DNA from: Chloroflexota bacterium
GTDB lineage: Bacteria > Chloroflexota > Limnocylindria > Limnocylindrales > CSP1-4
DNA length: 8,400 bases
Reading direction: 5' to 3'
Assembly: GCA_021812735.1 (NCBI GenBank)
Contig: JAKAMV010000395.1
Location: forward strand, 1-8,400
Positions within the stretch are counted from its first letter, which is position 1, and each line of letters opens with the position of its first letter. A program made the position numbers and the translations under genes. Positions 6,285-8,400 of the stretch are shown here, in pieces. The notes beneath the pieces are model-generated. The model did not search any database. It had not been told where the DNA came from and worked only from the letters and a program-made list of their open reading frames with translations.

Positions 6285-8053
6285 CCGATAGGGATCGGCA
6301 GCTCGCGCTCGGCCGGGCGGCGATGCGGCTCGTCGAACTCCTCCAGGAGGACGACGACCTGCGGGCCGGCCTCGGGGCACTCCTGGACCTTCTGGGCGTC
6401 TCGCGACGCCTCGAGGCGAGCGCGCAGGCCGAGGCGCTCCTTGACGCCGATGAGGCCCCCGTGGCGGGTCCCGTCACCGCCCGTCCGGGCGCATCCGCCG
6501 CTGAGGACGTTGCCGCGGCAGTCGGGGTGGCCCCAGGGGCACCCAGGCACCGGGAGACCGACGAGGAGATCGTCCCCATCGACCGCGCCGCGATGATCGC
6601 GCTGATCGACGCCGCGAGCCAGAATGCCGCCGCGACGGCGAGTGCGCCACCGCCGCCCGTCGAGGTCGCGGCGGGCGGGGCCTTGGTCCCCGCGGCCCCC
6701 ATCGGCGCCCGCGAGGCCGAGCGCGACGACCCGGACGCGGCGCTCCCGGTGATCGTCGCCCGTGCCAGGCTCAGGGCCGTCATCGCCCGCGACGTGGCCG
6801 AGCGGGCCCGCTCAGGACTTCCGGTCCCGGAGGAGCACGTGCACCGCGCCCGATCCGAGGGGGCGTCCACGTGGGTCGCGGACCTCGCCGCCCCCGACGC
6901 GGAGGCGGTCACGGCATATGCGGAATGCCTCGATGCCCTCGCCGACGCGGCGGACATGGTCGTCCTCGTGGGCCGCTTCCACCCAGACGACCGGCCGCGC
7001 AGGGCGCAGGCTGTGCGCGACCTGGCCGCGGTCCAGTCGGCCTTGCGCGTGGCCACCAGTCGGCTGCGCGTCTCGAGCGATGAGGAGCAGCTCGCGGCGT
7101 TCGAGTGGCTGCGGACGACAACCAAGGCCGAGAGGATCTTCGTCGAGCGGCACATGCAGCTCTCCGACCCCCTCGACCCGGACGACATCTCGGAGATCGC
7201 GTTTCCGCTGCAGGAGCGTCTCCAGGAACTGCGGGCGCGAGCCGAGCGCGCCGACGAGCTGCGCCGCGGCTACCAGAAGCTCGGCTACCTCGCACGCCAG
7301 ATCGGCGGGGGCAAGGCCGCCCCCGGTGACGCGGCGAAGCTCGTCGACGTCGTCGAGGCCCTCGTCGGACTGCAACTGGCGCCGAGCAGCCTGAGGTTCA
7401 GGGACGTCCTCTACCCCATCCTCGACCGGCTGCCGGTCCCGGACGACGCCCACGCGGGCTACGGCCGCGTCTGGCGCGAGCTCGATCTGCATCGGGAACG
7501 ATCCATGCCGACCGCCGAGGATGACGTGGAGTCCGAGGATGAGAGCGACGCCGTGCTCGCACGCGTCCGTACGACCGCGGAAGCCGTCGGCCTAGCGCGC
7601 GACGGGCTGAGCCGGGTCGTGATCCCGGACAGCGCGGTCGAGCACATCGGGGACCTGGACGCCGCCCCCGAGGCGGCCGCATGGGGCCGCGCAACGTGGC
7701 GGGCCCTGCGGGCGCTGGACGCCTACGCCGCCGACGCGCAGACCTCAGCGGGATTCCGCGACTGGTGCGAGCGGTCGGGCAGCCCGCTCGCCTGGCCACC
7801 GGGCAACAAGCGCCTCGCCATGACCGAGAGCGAGACGGTGCGGAACGCCCTCCTGCCGGAGCGCACCTTCGAGATTGACCCGCAGGTTGACCCCTCGGGG
7901 CACATCGTCATGCTGGCCCACTGCAAGATCGGGGGCGGCGGCACCCTGGTGCCGCGGATCTACTTCCACGACGATACGAAGGGCCGGACTGGCCGTGTCC
8001 ACGTTGGTTTCATTGGTCCGCATCGCGAGATGCCGAATGCCTCCACAAATTGA
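6239..8053 (+). CDS. Unrecognised helical protein with a distinctive C-terminal module
   Basis: The protein has 604 residues from ATG 6239, chosen for its perfect Shine-Dalgarno. Starting at ATG 6281 gives 590 residues beginning MTDRDRQLALGRAAMRL, which looks like a natural N-terminus. A helical N-terminal unit runs to about residue 60, followed by an Ala/Pro-rich linker. From about 165 to 420 there is a long, charged, helical region with coiled-coil tendency, including AFEWLRTTTKAERIFVERHM and LQERLQELRARAERADELRR. After an acidic linker (about 422-436, AEDDVESEDESD) comes a C-terminal module of about 120 residues. It contains LRALDAYAADAQ, FRDWCE, MTESETVRN, FEIDPQVDPSG, and then YFHDDTKGRTGRVHVGFIGPH (575-595, shown in two parts here as YFHDDTKG and RTGRVHVGFIGPH). 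I have the impression that this module recurs at the end of other uncharacterised bacterial proteins, but I cannot name it. No signal peptide or membrane helix is seen. Its place behind the two ATPases suggests an adaptor, substrate selector or effector. Confidence 0.8.
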   Translation: MDGVLEPGQRRPDGMTDRDRQLALGRAAMRLVELLQEDDDLRAGLGALLDLLGVSRRLEASAQAEALLDADEAPVAGPVTARPGASAAEDVAAAVGVAPGAPRHRETDEEIVPIDRAAMIALIDAASQNAAATASAPPPPVEVAAGGALVPAAPIGAREAERDDPDAALPVIVARARLRAVIARDVAERARSGLPVPEEHVHRARSEGASTWVADLAAPDAEAVTAYAECLDALADAADMVVLVGRFHPDDRPRRAQAVRDLAAVQSALRVATSRLRVSSDEEQLAAFEWLRTTTKAERIFVERHMQLSDPLDPDDISEIAFPLQERLQELRARAERADELRRGYQKLGYLARQIGGGKAAPGDAAKLVDVVEALVGLQLAPSSLRFRDVLYPILDRLPVPDDAHAGYGRVWRELDLHRERSMPTAEDDVESEDESDAVLARVRTTAEAVGLARDGLSRVVIPDSAVEHIGDLDAAPEAAAWGRATWRALRALDAYAADAQTSAGFRDWCERSGSPLAWPPGNKRLAMTESETVRNALLPERTFEIDPQVDPSGHIVMLAHCKIGGGGTLVPRIYFHDDTKGRTGRVHVGFIGPHREMPNASTN

Positions 8054-8080
8054 CTGAGGTGGACCCGGCAGTACCAGTCA
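8051..8080 (+). terminator. Imperfect hairpin at the cassette's last stop codon
   Basis: TGACTG (8051-8056, starting at the stop codon) is complementary to CAGTCA (8075-8080). GGT (8058-8060) can alternatively pair with ACC (8073-8075). No T-tract follows, so this is at best a weak or factor-dependent end signal. It is listed because it marks the end of the cassette before a housekeeping gene. Confidence 0.2.
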
Positions 8081-8146
8081 GTTGGTCAGCGTCCCGATGA
8101 ATGGGCAAGTTCCCGGCGGGCATACGAACCCGGTCTTGCTCGCAGG

Positions 8147-8227
8147 CTGCCAGCCGCCCAAGTGCATCGAACGCGGCAGAGTCCGCCGGTATCAACTTGG
8201 CTGGCAGAACGACTTCCGTCCGGCGGA
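8147..8227 (+). promoter_or_regulatory. Alternative hairpins in the leader region of typA
   Basis: CTGCCAGCC (8147-8155) and GGCTGGCAG (8199-8207) form a perfect 9-bp inverted repeat. TCCGCCGG (8182-8189) and CCGGCGGA (8220-8227) form a perfect 8-bp one. The two stems cross, so they would be mutually exclusive or form a pseudoknot. A smaller GCGG/CCGC hairpin (8173-8186) fits inside the first stem and competes with the second. The second stem ends about 27 nt before the typA ATG. This suits a switchable leader or an operator, if transcription begins upstream. No promoter motif is clear, so the role is inferred. Confidence 0.3.
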
Positions 8228-8254
8228 TGCGCATGTGCGACACTTGCGCCGCCC

Positions 8255-8400
8255 ATGAGCGAGACACCCGGCGCCGCTGTGCCCACCACCCACGAAACGG
8301 CAGTCCGAGCCGACCTGCGCAACGTGGCGATCGTCGCCCACGTGGACCACGGCAAGACCACCCTCGTCGACGCGATGCTGCGCCAGACGGGCGTGTTCCG
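8255..8400 (+). CDS. typA: Translational GTPase TypA/BipA, N-terminal fragment (3' end outside window)
   Basis: The open frame runs from ATG 8255 off the right edge, giving 48 complete codons. After a 20-residue extension beginning [14 protein letters not shown], the sequence [20 protein letters not shown] contains the G1 nucleotide-binding motif AHVDHGKT (residues 28-35). The continuation AMLRQTGVF matches TypA/BipA. LepA has a HIDHGKST loop and EF-G has HIDAGKTT, so both are less likely. TypA is a ribosome-binding GTPase of the elongation-factor superfamily, linked to ribosome assembly and stress or cold adaptation. No clear Shine-Dalgarno precedes the ATG, so it may be leaderless or weakly initiated. 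The extra N-terminal residues may reflect a later true start, though no other ATG precedes the conserved block. It is probably an unrelated housekeeping neighbour of the cassette. Confidence 0.85.
   Translation, partial: MSETPGAAVPTTHETAVRADLRNVAIVAHVDHGKTTLVDAMLRQTGVF

Noticed and set aside
5773..7188. 471-residue minus-strand open frame across two cassette genes
   Set aside because: Ser/Arg/Ala-rich with no motif, and antisense to two genes with clear coding signals and domains.
8100..8170. Possible tRNA suggested on the minus strand by a GGGTTCGTATGCC stretch
   Set aside because: The putative T-arm stem does not pair around a seven-base loop and no acceptor or anticodon arms could be built.
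8010..8361. Minus-strand small frames over the cassette end and the typA start
   Set aside because: They overlap the conserved typA G1 motif region in antisense and show no recognisable domain or ribosome binding site.

Overview
The window is very GC-rich, with codon third positions almost all G or C. Its right edge holds the start of a TypA/BipA-type translational GTPase, a housekeeping bacterial gene. Together these suggest a high-GC bacterium, most likely Actinomycetota or Chloroflexota. This is an inference from composition and protein style, not a phylogenetic result. No transposase, integrase, CRISPR array, rRNA or tRNA gene was seen.

Layout, all on the + strand: (1) 1-552, the 3' end of an unrecognised gene that enters from the left. 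(2) 553-1034, about 480 bp without a convincing gene but rich in short inverted repeats. It ends in an AT-rich patch that looks like a promoter with an overlapping palindrome. (3) 1035-3761, a large HerA/VirD4(TraG)-like P-loop ATPase with an apparent YbjN-like domain fused to its C-terminus. (4) 3841-6150, a ClpA/ClpC-like double-ring AAA+ protein whose first ATPase domain looks intact and whose second has lost its Walker A and Walker B residues. That second domain still keeps the GYxGY pore loop and an LGF tripeptide where ClpA/ClpC dock on ClpP. (5) 6239-8053, a 604-residue, mostly helical protein of unknown function with a distinctive C-terminal module. (6) about 200 bp of intergenic DNA with alternative hairpins. 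(7) 8255-8400, the start of typA.

Genes 3 to 5 look like one transcriptional and translational unit. Each gap is bridged by a tiny reading frame: 28 codons at 3758-3844 and 43 codons at 6153-6284. The first has ATGA overlaps at both ends. The second starts 2 nt after the clp stop and ends in an ATGA with a possible start of the last gene. This would let ribosomes reinitiate along the whole cassette.

The reading I favour is that a soluble DNA-translocase-like ATPase, a Clp-family unfoldase with one dead ring, and a helical adaptor or effector work together. I do not recognise this trio as a named system. No conjugation genes (relaxase, VirB4, mating-pore genes) and no clpP lie in the window, and the TraG-like protein has no N-terminal membrane segment. 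Conjugation is therefore unlikely. A defence, DNA-processing or regulated-proteolysis role is possible but unproven.
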